From Candidatus Limnocylindrales bacterium (GTDB taxonomy: Bacteria > Desulfobacterota > Binatia > UBA1149 > CAITLU01): a stretch of DNA of 64,000 bases. The DNA lies in the NCBI GenBank assembly GCA_035571835.1, contig DATNBU010000017.1, positions 42,687 through 106,686 of the forward strand. Reading direction: 5' to 3'. This document shows, one piece after another, positions 45,747 through 53,796 of this stretch (positions within the stretch are counted from its first letter, which is position 1; every line of letters starts with the position of its first letter). The notes below the pieces were generated by a model. That model saw only the letters and a program-made list of their open reading frames with translations. It was not told the DNA's origin and made no database searches. Made by a program: the position numbers and the translations under genes.

Positions 45747-46168
45747 CGCACATCGTTTCGTATTTTCGCGGGCTGACGAACGGAAGGATCGTGCTGTGGA
45801 GCTATCTCATCTGGTATCTGGTCACGGTCACGACGCACTTCGATGCGCGGCCGCGGCTGTGGGCGACGTCGCTCGGCATCAGCGCGATCATCGGCTTCGC
45901 GCTGTGGATCAGCACGAGCTCGTCGAGCGCGGGAACCACCAGGCTCGACCGCTGGCAGATTTTCCGGCTGTTCCTGATGCCGTTCTGCGTTTCGAGCTTC
46001 GCGGCGCTCGTCAAGGATGCGGGCTACGTGCTGGTGTTTCCTCCCACGCTCGCGCTCAATGCGGTCGGATTTGCGCTGATCGGTGCGTTCGTGGCGACGG
46101 TGCTGTGGCTGCGTCGCACCGTGAGCCTGGCGGAAAGTCCATCGCCGGTTCAGCCGGCGGTCGAGTAA
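45743..46168 (+). CDS. Small four-helix membrane protein
   Basis: The 141-aa protein has four predicted helices (residues ~18-32, 40-58, 74-92, 98-122) and no recognised family. Its ATG lies in an ATGA overlap with the COG4648-like gene, so it is probably a partner. It ends the rightward arm of the biosynthetic locus; 135 nt follow before the ABC operon. Confidence 0.75.
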   Translation: MTHIVSYFRGLTNGRIVLWSYLIWYLVTVTTHFDARPRLWATSLGISAIIGFALWISTSSSSAGTTRLDRWQIFRLFLMPFCVSSFAALVKDAGYVLVFPPTLALNAVGFALIGAFVATVLWLRRTVSLAESPSPVQPAVE

Positions 46169-46303
46169 CGCCGACGCCTGACGCCGGCTCGCTCTCTGCG
46201 CGTTGCAGCGTCTTGTGCACCCGCTACGATACGGCGCTTTCCGATAACCCCTGCATGGCAACGAGCGCCAGCTTTTTCTCCGTGAGATCGTGAGCGACTA
46301 CCT

Positions 46304-47362
46304 TTGAAAGACACCTTCGCCGACACCCTTGCGGCTCTGCCGCTCACGCGCCGACAGTTCCTGCTCGGATCGGTTGCCGCAGCGCTTCCGCTGTACGGCC
46401 TGTCCTGCTCCAGCAGCGAAAAGAGCGGCTCCGTTCTGCAGGTCGGCGGGCTGCCGGTCACCTGCAACCTGACGCTGCCGGTGGCGTGCTCGTCCCGGCT
46501 CAAATCGAACGCGGCCCTTGCGGCCGGCCAGCCGAAATTCGAATACGAGTACAGCAAGTACAGCGGCTGGCCGGAGATCAAGGAATCGCTGATGGCCGGC
46601 CGCATCCAGGCCGCGTACATGCTCGCGCCGCTCGTCATGGATCTGGCCGACAAGAAGATTCCGGTCAAGATCGTCTCGCTCGGTCATCGCTCGGGGGCAG
46701 TGATCATGGTGCGCACCGATTCGGGCTACGAGCACTTCCGTGAGCTTGCCGGCAAGCGCATCGCAATCCCGAGCCGCTTCGCCGTCGATTTCCTGTTCCT
46801 GCGCAAGATGCTCGCGCAGGAGAAGATGACGCCCGACGACATCGAGATCGTCGAGATGCCGCCGCCGGACATGCCCGCTGCACTCTACGCGAAAGCGGTC
46901 GATGCGTACTGCACCGGCGAACCGTTCGGCGCGGCCGCGCAAAAGGCCGGCTACGCGAAGCCGCTGCGCATGACGCGCGACGAATGGCGCAACTACATCT
47001 GCTGCGTGCTGACGGTGCGCGAAGAGCTGATCGCCACGAACCGGCCGCTGGTGCAGGACCTCGTCGATCACGTGCTCGGCGCGGGCCTCTGGCTCGATGC
47101 CGAGCAGGGCAATCGCGACAAGGCCGTCGCGGTCGCGGCCGGAACGAAGTTCTTCAACCAGGATCCGGAGATCCTCCGTTTCGTGATGGAGAATCCGACC
47201 GATCGCGTTACCTACGGCGACCTGCGGATGATTCGCGCGGAGTTCGAGGACCTCATGCAGCTGTCGATCGAGGCCGGCACGATCAAGCACCCGGTGCCGT
47301 ACGAAAGCTACATGGACGAGAGCTTCGCGAAAGCCGCGAAGCCCGCAGCGATCGCGATCTGA
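46304..47362 (+). CDS. ABC importer substrate-binding lipoprotein (NMT1/NrtA/TauA type)
   Basis: This 352-aa protein has a twin-arginine-like signal LTRRQFLLGSVAAALPLYGL followed by a lipobox Cys (LSC). The mature protein has the NrtA/SsuA fold pattern with GRIQAAYMLAPLVMDLADK and LAGKRIAIPSRFAVDFLFL. Family members deliver nitrate, cyanate, sulfonates, thiamine precursors or similar anions. The TTG at 46304 is the likely start. Two genes for copper proteins separate it from its permease and ATPase genes. Confidence 0.87.
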   Translation: MKDTFADTLAALPLTRRQFLLGSVAAALPLYGLSCSSSEKSGSVLQVGGLPVTCNLTLPVACSSRLKSNAALAAGQPKFEYEYSKYSGWPEIKESLMAGRIQAAYMLAPLVMDLADKKIPVKIVSLGHRSGAVIMVRTDSGYEHFRELAGKRIAIPSRFAVDFLFLRKMLAQEKMTPDDIEIVEMPPPDMPAALYAKAVDAYCTGEPFGAAAQKAGYAKPLRMTRDEWRNYICCVLTVREELIATNRPLVQDLVDHVLGAGLWLDAEQGNRDKAVAVAAGTKFFNQDPEILRFVMENPTDRVTYGDLRMIRAEFEDLMQLSIEAGTIKHPVPYESYMDESFAKAAKPAAIAI

Positions 47363-47366
47363 GATC

Positions 47367-47969
47367 ATGATCGGCCGCATCGCGACGGGCGTTTTCACTC
47401 GGCACGCAATTGCTGCCGTCCTCGTGGCCGGCGCGAGTCTGGTGTCAGCGGCCCGCGCATCTGCCGAGGAGCTTCGCGCCGGAGAGTTCAGCCCGCCGCG
47501 TCCTGCTCCGGATTTTGCACTGAAGGGCTCGGACGGAAGCGAGCTGACGCTGCGGCGTTTTCGCGGAAAGGTCGTGATCGTCGAGTTCGGCTTCACGTCG
47601 TGCCCGGCGATCTGCCCGACGACGCTCGCGACGCTGGCGCGCGCGCACAAGGACCTCGGCGAGAGCGCTGCGGACGTGCAGGTCGTCTACATCACCGTCG
47701 ATGCCGAACGCGACACGGTCGAACGGCTGCACGATTACCTCGCGAAGTTCGATCCGACGTTTGTCGGCGGCACCGGCAGCGAGGACCAGCTGACTTCGTT
47801 GCGCAAGAGCTACGGAGTCGAAGCGGCGCGGGTGAAGGACGGAGGCGGCTACGTGCACTCGTCGTCGGTCTATCTGGTCGACCCGGACGGCAACCTGCGC
47901 GCGCTGATGCCGTACGGACAGACGCCCGACGACTACGTACACGACGCAAAGATCCTCCTCGGTCGATAG
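47367..47969 (+). CDS. SCO1/SenC-family copper chaperone
   Basis: The 200-aa protein has a signal/anchor helix (residues ~13-34) and a thioredoxin fold. It has the SCO copper motif C79-x3-C83 (TSCPAICP) and the conserved copper-binding His H164 (GYVHSSS). SCO proteins reduce or load copper into the CuA site of cytochrome oxidase or copper enzymes. It begins 4 nt after the ABC binding protein, in one operon. An importer with a SCO inside it is unusual. Confidence 0.9.
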   Translation: MIGRIATGVFTRHAIAAVLVAGASLVSAARASAEELRAGEFSPPRPAPDFALKGSDGSELTLRRFRGKVVIVEFGFTSCPAICPTTLATLARAHKDLGESAADVQVVYITVDAERDTVERLHDYLAKFDPTFVGGTGSEDQLTSLRKSYGVEAARVKDGGGYVHSSSVYLVDPDGNLRALMPYGQTPDDYVHDAKILLGR

Positions 47970-47981
47970 CGGGATGCTCGT

Positions 47982-48512
47982 TTGCTCGCACAAAATCGGG
48001 GTCAGACACTGATTTCGAGAAATCAGTGTCTGACCCCGATTTTACGGGTCATTCGCGGCCATCCGCTTCTGTCGGCGCTTGCGTTCGCGGCGCTCGCCGC
48101 TACGACATGGGCCGCGCTCGCTCCGATCCATGTCGATTCAGCATCCGGCGCATCCAGAGATGAGATCTTCGTGATTCCGAAAGGAACCTGGGCCCGGCGT
48201 ATGGCAGGCGAGAAGAACGAAATCCTCCCGGATCACATCCGGCTCGTGCTCGGAGCGCGCGATGTCCTCGTGCTGAAGAATTCGGACGACGTGCCGCAGA
48301 TCTTCGGACCGACCCTGATGATGCCGGGCCAGAGCCTGCGCCTGCCGTTCCGCACTGCATCGACGAACCAGTTCACGTGCACCGCGCACGCGAGCGGCCA
48401 GATGACGGTCGAGGTCGAGCCGTTTCCCGACAATCCGTGGAGGCGGCTTCGCTGGCGCGTGCTCGAGCTGGTGCGTCGCCTGTCCAAAGCGCCCGGGGAA
48501 TCGCCGGCGTGA
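47982..48512 (+). CDS. Cupredoxin-like membrane-anchored protein with REP-derived N-terminus
   Basis: This 176-aa protein has a membrane/signal helix at about 29-47 and a cupredoxin-type domain whose late loop C133-x2-H136-x4-M141 (CTAHASGQM) matches type-1 copper sites. The usual upstream His ligand is not obvious. The only standard start (TTG 47982) lies before a 52-bp palindrome that is read in frame, so residues 5-21 derive from repeat DNA; the true start may differ. It overlaps the permease start by 4 nt (GTGA). Confidence 0.72.
   Translation: MLAQNRGQTLISRNQCLTPILRVIRGHPLLSALAFAALAATTWAALAPIHVDSASGASRDEIFVIPKGTWARRMAGEKNEILPDHIRLVLGARDVLVLKNSDDVPQIFGPTLMMPGQSLRLPFRTASTNQFTCTAHASGQMTVEVEPFPDNPWRRLRWRVLELVRRLSKAPGESPA
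47992..48043. repeat. REP-like palindrome, copy 2 (perfect)
   Basis: A perfect 25-bp inverted repeat around a GA centre has arms beginning AAAATCGGGGTCAGACAC and centre TTTCGAGAAA. It is a near-relative of copy 1 at 32074-32123, which has ACAGACACCG in place of TCAGACACTG. It sits 22 nt after the SCO1 stop and within the 5' end of the cupredoxin-like coding region. Confidence 0.9.
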
Positions 48513-49276
48513 ACGATTTGCTCCGAAGGTCGCTGCCGTCGATCGCCGTGATGGCGATGATCGTCGCGCTGTGGTGGATCGTCGTGCGCACCACCGAAAG
48601 CGCGATCTTTCCGACCCCGTGGCAGGTCGTCACCGGCACCGTAGAGCTCATTCGCAACGGCACGCTGTGGGACCACATCGGCGCGTCGCTGATGCGCGTC
48701 GGCGCCGGCTTCCTGCTCGCGGTCGCCATCGGGATCCCTCTCGGCCTGTGGATGGGATGGGTGCGCGGCGCGTTCGATACGCTGAACCCGATCTTCCAGA
48801 TCCTGCGGCCGATCTCGCCGATCGCGTGGATTCCGATCGCGATCCTGTGGTTCGGCGTCGGCAACGCATCGCCGATCTACCTGATCTTCATCTCGTCGGT
48901 GTTTCCGATGATCGTGCAGACCACCGCCGGCGTGCACACGATCGAGAAGCGTTACCTGTGGGCAGCCGAAAACTTCGGCGTCTCGCGCTACACGCTGTTC
49001 ACGCGCGTCGTGATCCCGGCCGTGCTGCCGCAGATCATCGTCGGCATGCGCATCGGGCTCGGCGTCGCGTGGCTGGTCGTCGTTGCGGCCGAGATGATCG
49101 CGCTGCGCTCGGGTCTCGGCTTCCTGATCATCGACTCGCGCAACGCCGGCAACCGCTACGATCTGGTGATCGCGGCGATGATCATCATCGGCCTGATCGG
49201 CCTTCTGCTCGATGGAATGATGCGGCTTCTCGAAGGCCTCAGCGTGGTGCGGTGGAGATATGCGCACCAGGATTGA
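48509..49276 (+). CDS. ABC importer permease (TauC/SsuC/NrtB type)
   Basis: The 255-aa protein has about six helices. The EAA-like loop is present around residue 160 (AAENFGVSRYTLFTRVVIPAV, the contact with the ATPase). The class imports nitrate, sulfonates, taurine or similar solutes. The GTG start at 48509 overlaps the cupredoxin-like stop. The 3' end overlaps the ATPase gene by 17 nt. Confidence 0.92.
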   Translation: MNDLLRRSLPSIAVMAMIVALWWIVVRTTESAIFPTPWQVVTGTVELIRNGTLWDHIGASLMRVGAGFLLAVAIGIPLGLWMGWVRGAFDTLNPIFQILRPISPIAWIPIAILWFGVGNASPIYLIFISSVFPMIVQTTAGVHTIEKRYLWAAENFGVSRYTLFTRVVIPAVLPQIIVGMRIGLGVAWLVVVAAEMIALRSGLGFLIIDSRNAGNRYDLVIAAMIIIGLIGLLLDGMMRLLEGLSVVRWRYAHQD

Positions 49277-50012
49277 AGTACGCGGCATCCGCAAGTCGTT
49301 CCCGTCCGGCCGGGAAACGCTTGCCGTGGTCGACGACGCGTCGCTGTCGGTCGGCGACGGCGAATTCGTCGCGATCGTCGGCCCCTCCGGCTGCGGCAAG
49401 TCGACGCTGATGAACATCATCGCCGGCTTCGTGCGGCCCGACGAAGGCTCGATCCTGATCGATGGCGAGGAGCGCACCAAGCCCGACAAGCAGGGAATCC
49501 TCATCTCGCAGCACGGCTCGGTGTTCCCGTGGCTCACCGTTCAGGAAAACCTGATGTTCGGCCTCAACGGCCAGTCGCCGCAGGAAAAGACCAGGCTCGC
49601 GGATCACTATGCGGCAATCGTCGGACTCAAAGGCTTCGAGAAAAGCTATCCGCACGAGCTGTCGGGCGGCATGCTGAAGCGCGTCGAACTTGCACGCGCG
49701 CTCGTCGTCAAGCCCGAGATCCTGTTCATGGACGAGCCGTTCTCGGCGCTCGATGCGCTGATGAACCTGCGCATGCGCGGCGAGCTGCTGCGCATCCTCG
49801 CCGAAGAGCGGCACACGGTCGTGCTGATCACGCACGACGTCGAGGAGGCGATCCATCTTGCCGACCGCATCTTCGTGCTGTCGCCGCGGCCGGCGAAGAT
49901 CCAGGCCGTCTACGATGTGAAGATTGCGCATCCGCGCAAGCTCACGAGTCCGGAGGTTCAGGAGCTTCGCGTGGCGATCCTTCGCGAGCTCGGGGTGGAC
50001 CGGTCGGACTAG
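49260..50012 (+). CDS. ABC importer ATPase (TauB/SsuB/NrtD type)
   Basis: The 250-aa ATPase has Walker A GPSGCGKST (residues 41-49), Q-loop in ILISQHG, signature LSGGMLKRVE, Walker B ILFMDEPFSALD and the switch His in LITHDVEEA. It powers the importer encoded upstream. It is the last gene before the AT-richer island, and its stop marks the left side of that island. Confidence 0.93.
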   Translation: MRTRIEVRGIRKSFPSGRETLAVVDDASLSVGDGEFVAIVGPSGCGKSTLMNIIAGFVRPDEGSILIDGEERTKPDKQGILISQHGSVFPWLTVQENLMFGLNGQSPQEKTRLADHYAAIVGLKGFEKSYPHELSGGMLKRVELARALVVKPEILFMDEPFSALDALMNLRMRGELLRILAEERHTVVLITHDVEEAIHLADRIFVLSPRPAKIQAVYDVKIAHPRKLTSPEVQELRVAILRELGVDRSD

Positions 50013-50240
50013 CGATGCAGCCATTCACGCGTCGACTATACGAAGACGGTACACTCCGAGAGGACCGAGTGACTGCTATCACCTCATAGCGTTTTTTCTC
50101 GGTCAAACCGAGGGATTTGGAGACTGGTCACCATCCTCTGCATAGCAGAATAAGCCACACGCTGGCCATAGGTTCGCCGCCGTCGTATCGCGTGCGTAAA
50201 GTGGCCGCGCTAACCATATACGATTGGAGGGGCTAGAATC
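50013..50240. other. 228-bp gap before the Z1 cassette
   Basis: No gene is seen. A weak hairpin ACCGAG/CTCGGT lies near 50098-50112, but its T-run is on the upstream side, so it is not a normal terminator for either strand. Composition becomes AT-richer here. A strong GGAGGGG (50226-50232) ends the region eight nt before the Z1-domain gene's GTG. Confidence 0.4.
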
Positions 50241-52091
50241 GTGAGTTTTGATATCGCGCGTTTCCGAAACTGTGTTCAACAGTCGCGCCAGTACGAGCGT
50301 CAACTGAAGCGTCTTACTGATAGCGGAAAGGATGTGAGCTGCATTGAAGTTGCCGCACGAAAAGCCATCGAAAATCTAAGACAGAAGCGCGGAAATTCGT
50401 TTGTCATTTATGGCGAACCCCAGAGCGGTAAGACCGAGATGATGATATGCCTTACCGGTTTGCTGATCGACGAGGGGTTCGGCTTTATCCTTCATCTCCT
50501 GAACGACAGCGTCGATCTACTCGACCAGAATTTGGGGCGCTTCAAGGAGTCGGGACTCGCACCAGCACCGCGTAACTATTCTGAGATCCTCGACCCTGCC
50601 GTGCAGATCGAGAGTTCACAGTACGTCGTCTTCTGTAAGAAGAATGCGAATGATCTACGGAAACTTTCAGAAAAGCTCGATAAATTAGGATCGGTCGTCG
50701 TAATCGACGACGAGGCTGACTACGCGTCGCCAAATTCGAAAATCAATCAAGGCGCGCAAACGAAAATCAATGAGTTAATTTCCGCCATATTAGGAACGTC
50801 GGGCATCTATATCGGTGTTACCGCCACTCCAGCACGCCTAGATCTTAACAATACTTTCAGCAACGACAGCGAGATCTGGGTGCATTTCCCCGCACACCCG
50901 GACTACACGGGCCAAGACGTATTTTTCCCATTGGAAGATGAGCCGCGCTATCGACGGACGTTGCTGCCGGATTCAGGCGCAGACCCTAAATACGCAAGAA
51001 ACGCCCTGTTCAGCTTCCTAGTAAATGTTGCGTTCCTGAATAAGTACGCGAACGCGCACGAAAAGAACTACTCCATCCTTGTACATACAAGTGGAAAGAA
51101 GGTGGACCACAAAACCGATTGGGGAACTATGCATGAAGCGTTGAATGCGCTTCTAGACCATGACTGCGAAAAATTCGCGCCGTATACTAAAAATATTTGG
51201 GAACTTGCCGCGGAACGATATCCGGATGCCGACCCTGACCGGATCACACACTACATTTTGGACAATGTTTCCAGGCACTCACTCATCGTTCTGAATAGCG
51301 AGCGCGACTGGACCCGAAACGCTTCCGCAGCGATAAACCCGACCAGCCTGTTCACCATCATCATCGGGGGGAATATCGTCTCGCGCGGTGTAACCCTCAA
51401 CAATCTTCTCTCAATGTTCTTCACGCGCGACGTAAAGCACAAGATTCAACAAGATACTTACATTCAAAGAGCCCGAATGTTTGGGAGCAGGGGTGGGTAT
51501 CTCCGATATTTCGAACTCACCATGCCGATCGCACTTTACTGGGACTGGCACCGTTGCTTTGTGTTCCACCGACTAGCGCTTGAAGCGATCCGAGCAGGTC
51601 AAGGTTCGCTCGTCTGGCTCAGCGACAACCGCATAGCTGCAGCAGCTTCGTCAAGCATTGATCGATCCACCGTTGATCTGAACCGCGGCGAAATGTCCTT
51701 TCCGCTATTCGCTCTCTCTAAGAACCTTCGCCACGAACTCGACGAGATTGCCGAAGATGACACCATTTCCGGCAGCGGAAAACTCGCGCAATTTGTGAAT
51801 CTGATCGGCGATGCTGCCTTTCCAGAGTACGTACGTCGATTTATTGTCCGAATGGACTCGAGTGGAGACGACTCGATTGCGGTCCACCGATGTTCGTCGA
51901 TAGCTGGGTACCCCGACACAGAAAAAAGCAAAATACGGCGCAAGAAAGGGTTCTTCGGGAAATCACAGATGCAACCCGACAAATTTCCACGAGCGGTACA
52001 TCACGTTCGAGTGTTCTTTAATGAAGCCGAACAAGCTCGAGTCTTCTATAAATTTGCCGGCTCTATTCAGTTCATCAAGAATAACGCATGA
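50241..52091 (+). CDS. Z1-domain superfamily II helicase-like ATPase
   Basis: This 616-aa protein has Walker A GEPQSGKT (58-65), DEAD-like IDDEADYASPN (155-165), TATPARL motif III-like (near residue 194) and the Z1 domain core IIGGNIVSRGVTLNNLLSMF (374-393) plus YIQRARMFGSRGGY motif VI-like. Z1 helicases are known from predicted restriction systems paired with MutL/MORC-like ATPases, endonucleases and methyltransferases. Here the partners are a 150-aa protein (ATGA overlap) and a methyltransferase. The gene is visibly AT-richer than its neighbours, suggesting transfer. Confidence 0.88.
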   Translation: MSFDIARFRNCVQQSRQYERQLKRLTDSGKDVSCIEVAARKAIENLRQKRGNSFVIYGEPQSGKTEMMICLTGLLIDEGFGFILHLLNDSVDLLDQNLGRFKESGLAPAPRNYSEILDPAVQIESSQYVVFCKKNANDLRKLSEKLDKLGSVVVIDDEADYASPNSKINQGAQTKINELISAILGTSGIYIGVTATPARLDLNNTFSNDSEIWVHFPAHPDYTGQDVFFPLEDEPRYRRTLLPDSGADPKYARNALFSFLVNVAFLNKYANAHEKNYSILVHTSGKKVDHKTDWGTMHEALNALLDHDCEKFAPYTKNIWELAAERYPDADPDRITHYILDNVSRHSLIVLNSERDWTRNASAAINPTSLFTIIIGGNIVSRGVTLNNLLSMFFTRDVKHKIQQDTYIQRARMFGSRGGYLRYFELTMPIALYWDWHRCFVFHRLALEAIRAGQGSLVWLSDNRIAAAASSSIDRSTVDLNRGEMSFPLFALSKNLRHELDEIAEDDTISGSGKLAQFVNLIGDAAFPEYVRRFIVRMDSSGDDSIAVHRCSSIAGYPDTEKSKIRRKKGFFGKSQMQPDKFPRAVHHVRVFFNEAEQARVFYKFAGSIQFIKNNA

Positions 52092-52540
52092 TCCCTGACT
52101 ATAAATTATACCAAGGAGCAGTTCTTGCTGATCTAGTTGATCTAGCGGAGCGCGGTATTTCTATCTCAGAGCTACTCGAAGAAGGGCGGCTGCACTCATA
52201 TCTTATCGATCAGAAAGTTGGCTTACATGTAAAACATTCAGGCGCCCGGTTGTCACCTTGGCAATTTACGTTTTCACCCGAAAATCGTTCGTCTTTGGAG
52301 AAGCTATCAAAAACAGTCGAGCACGTTTTTGTCGTACTCGTGTGCTGGCTCGATGGGATTGTTGCCCTTAGCTCGACGGAATGGTCGGTACTTCTAGGTG
52401 CTGACCATGCGCGCCAAGGATGGATCCGCGCGGAACGGCGCAAACGCGGATTATATACAATAACTGGGTCTGCAGGTTCATTGTCATACAAGAAAGAGCA
52501 GGGCGTGTGTTCAGTAGTCTCCACACTGGGTGCACCGTAG
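52088..52540 (+). CDS. Uncharacterised 150-aa component of the Z1/methyltransferase cassette
   Basis: No family is recognised. The protein has a helical start (residues 5-35), a mixed region with a WQFTFSPENRSSLEKLS stretch, a hydrophobic strand HVFVVLVCWLDGIVALS and a positively charged end with GWIRAERRKRGLYTITG. The alternating strands and Asp/Lys spacing around IDQKVGLHVKHSG could be a small nuclease fold but no full motif was identified. It is coupled to Z1 by ATGA and to the methyltransferase by a shared G (TAGTG). Confidence 0.72.
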   Translation: MIPDYKLYQGAVLADLVDLAERGISISELLEEGRLHSYLIDQKVGLHVKHSGARLSPWQFTFSPENRSSLEKLSKTVEHVFVVLVCWLDGIVALSSTEWSVLLGADHARQGWIRAERRKRGLYTITGSAGSLSYKKEQGVCSVVSTLGAP

Positions 52541-53796
52541 TGCCATCTTCGTCCAGAGGGGTTTCGTCGAAGGTATCGTCTGATACCGCTACGATTAAAG
52601 AGATTTTGGGGCGTGGCCCTGCGCATCCATTTCCGGCGCGTATGGCGCCCGGGATAGCACTCGACGTGCTAGGAAGCGCTCGCACACGATTGCGAATTTT
52701 GGACCCGATGATGGGATCTGGAACCGTCTTGGCGGTGGCTCGAGCTCGTGGCCACCGCGCAATTGGCTATGACATCGATCCGTTGTCGGTCTTGATAGCA
52801 TCCGTTTGGACGCGTTCTATTGATGAAGCAGCAGTCTCGAAGAAGGCAAAAGATGTGCTTTCTCGTGCTCAGGTAATTTTCGGCTCGTCAGATGACGACT
52901 ATCCTAAAAATAGCGACGACGAGACTCGTCGCTTCATGCGCTACTGGTTCGACAAAAAATGCCGCCGACAACTCACAGCTTTGTCGCAAGCAATAGACCG
53001 CGTTCGTGATACCGCCATAAGAGATGTCCTCTGGTGTGGCTTTTCACGCCTAATTATTACCAAGCAGGCAGGCGCTTCTCGTGCATTGGATTTATCGCAC
53101 AGTCGGCCGCACCGGGTATTCGCAAGTGCGCCACAAGATCCGTTCGAAAATTTTCTCAGACTTGTCGCGGTAGTGGCGAAAAATTGCCCGGCTCGTGGAG
53201 CAACGGGACTTGGGCCATCCACGATCACACGCCGCGGCGACGCCCGCAAACTATCGTTAAAGGATTCTTCGATCGATCTTGTCTTAACGTCCCCACCGTA
53301 CCTTAACGCTATCGACTATCTGCGGACCAGCAAATTTTCGCTTGTATGGATGGGATATACGATCTCCGAGCTTCGCTCGATCCGTGCCAACAGTGTGGGC
53401 TCGGAACGCTCTACGAGAGAGGCTCGTGAAACCCTCTGGATCGACAAGCTGGTGAAAGACCTTCTGGGTAGATCAACGCTCGCCCACAGGGAACGCTCAC
53501 TCTTCGCTCAATACGCTTTGGATATGAGCCGCGCGCTCGCCGAGACATCGCGTGTTCTGATCAATAGAGGTCGAGCGGTGTATGTTGTAGGCGATTCGAA
53601 TATTCGCGGCACGTTCGTGAAGAACTCGAACCTGCTGGAAGCACTTGCCGAGATTCACGGCTTCTCACTGTATTCACGCTCTGAACGAGCGCTGCCGCCA
53701 AACCGAAGGTACCTTCCGCCCCCGGCACGTGCTGACTCAGGATCAATTAATTCCAGGATGCGTCGGGAGATTATCCTGACGTTCAAAAAGCGATGA
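52540..53796 (+). CDS. DNA amino-methyltransferase (N4C or N6A)
   Basis: The 418-aa protein has SAM motif I DPMMGSGT (55-62) and catalytic motif IV TSPPY (250-254), so it methylates an exocyclic amino group. TSPPY occurs in both N4-cytosine and N6-adenine enzymes. A long ~190-residue segment lies between I and IV and could be the target-recognition region. The GTG at 52540 is the start, coupled to the previous stop. An early HPFPARMAPGIA precedes motif I. The sequence is lower in GC than flanking genes. Confidence 0.88.
   Translation: MPSSSRGVSSKVSSDTATIKEILGRGPAHPFPARMAPGIALDVLGSARTRLRILDPMMGSGTVLAVARARGHRAIGYDIDPLSVLIASVWTRSIDEAAVSKKAKDVLSRAQVIFGSSDDDYPKNSDDETRRFMRYWFDKKCRRQLTALSQAIDRVRDTAIRDVLWCGFSRLIITKQAGASRALDLSHSRPHRVFASAPQDPFENFLRLVAVVAKNCPARGATGLGPSTITRRGDARKLSLKDSSIDLVLTSPPYLNAIDYLRTSKFSLVWMGYTISELRSIRANSVGSERSTREARETLWIDKLVKDLLGRSTLAHRERSLFAQYALDMSRALAETSRVLINRGRAVYVVGDSNIRGTFVKNSNLLEALAEIHGFSLYSRSERALPPNRRYLPPPARADSGSINSRMRREIILTFKKR

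Noticed and set aside
50098..50112. Possible terminator after the ABC ATPase gene (CTCGGT...ACCGAG)
   Set aside because: Only a 6-bp stem and the T-run precedes it instead of following, and the opposite strand would need T-runs that are A-runs there.
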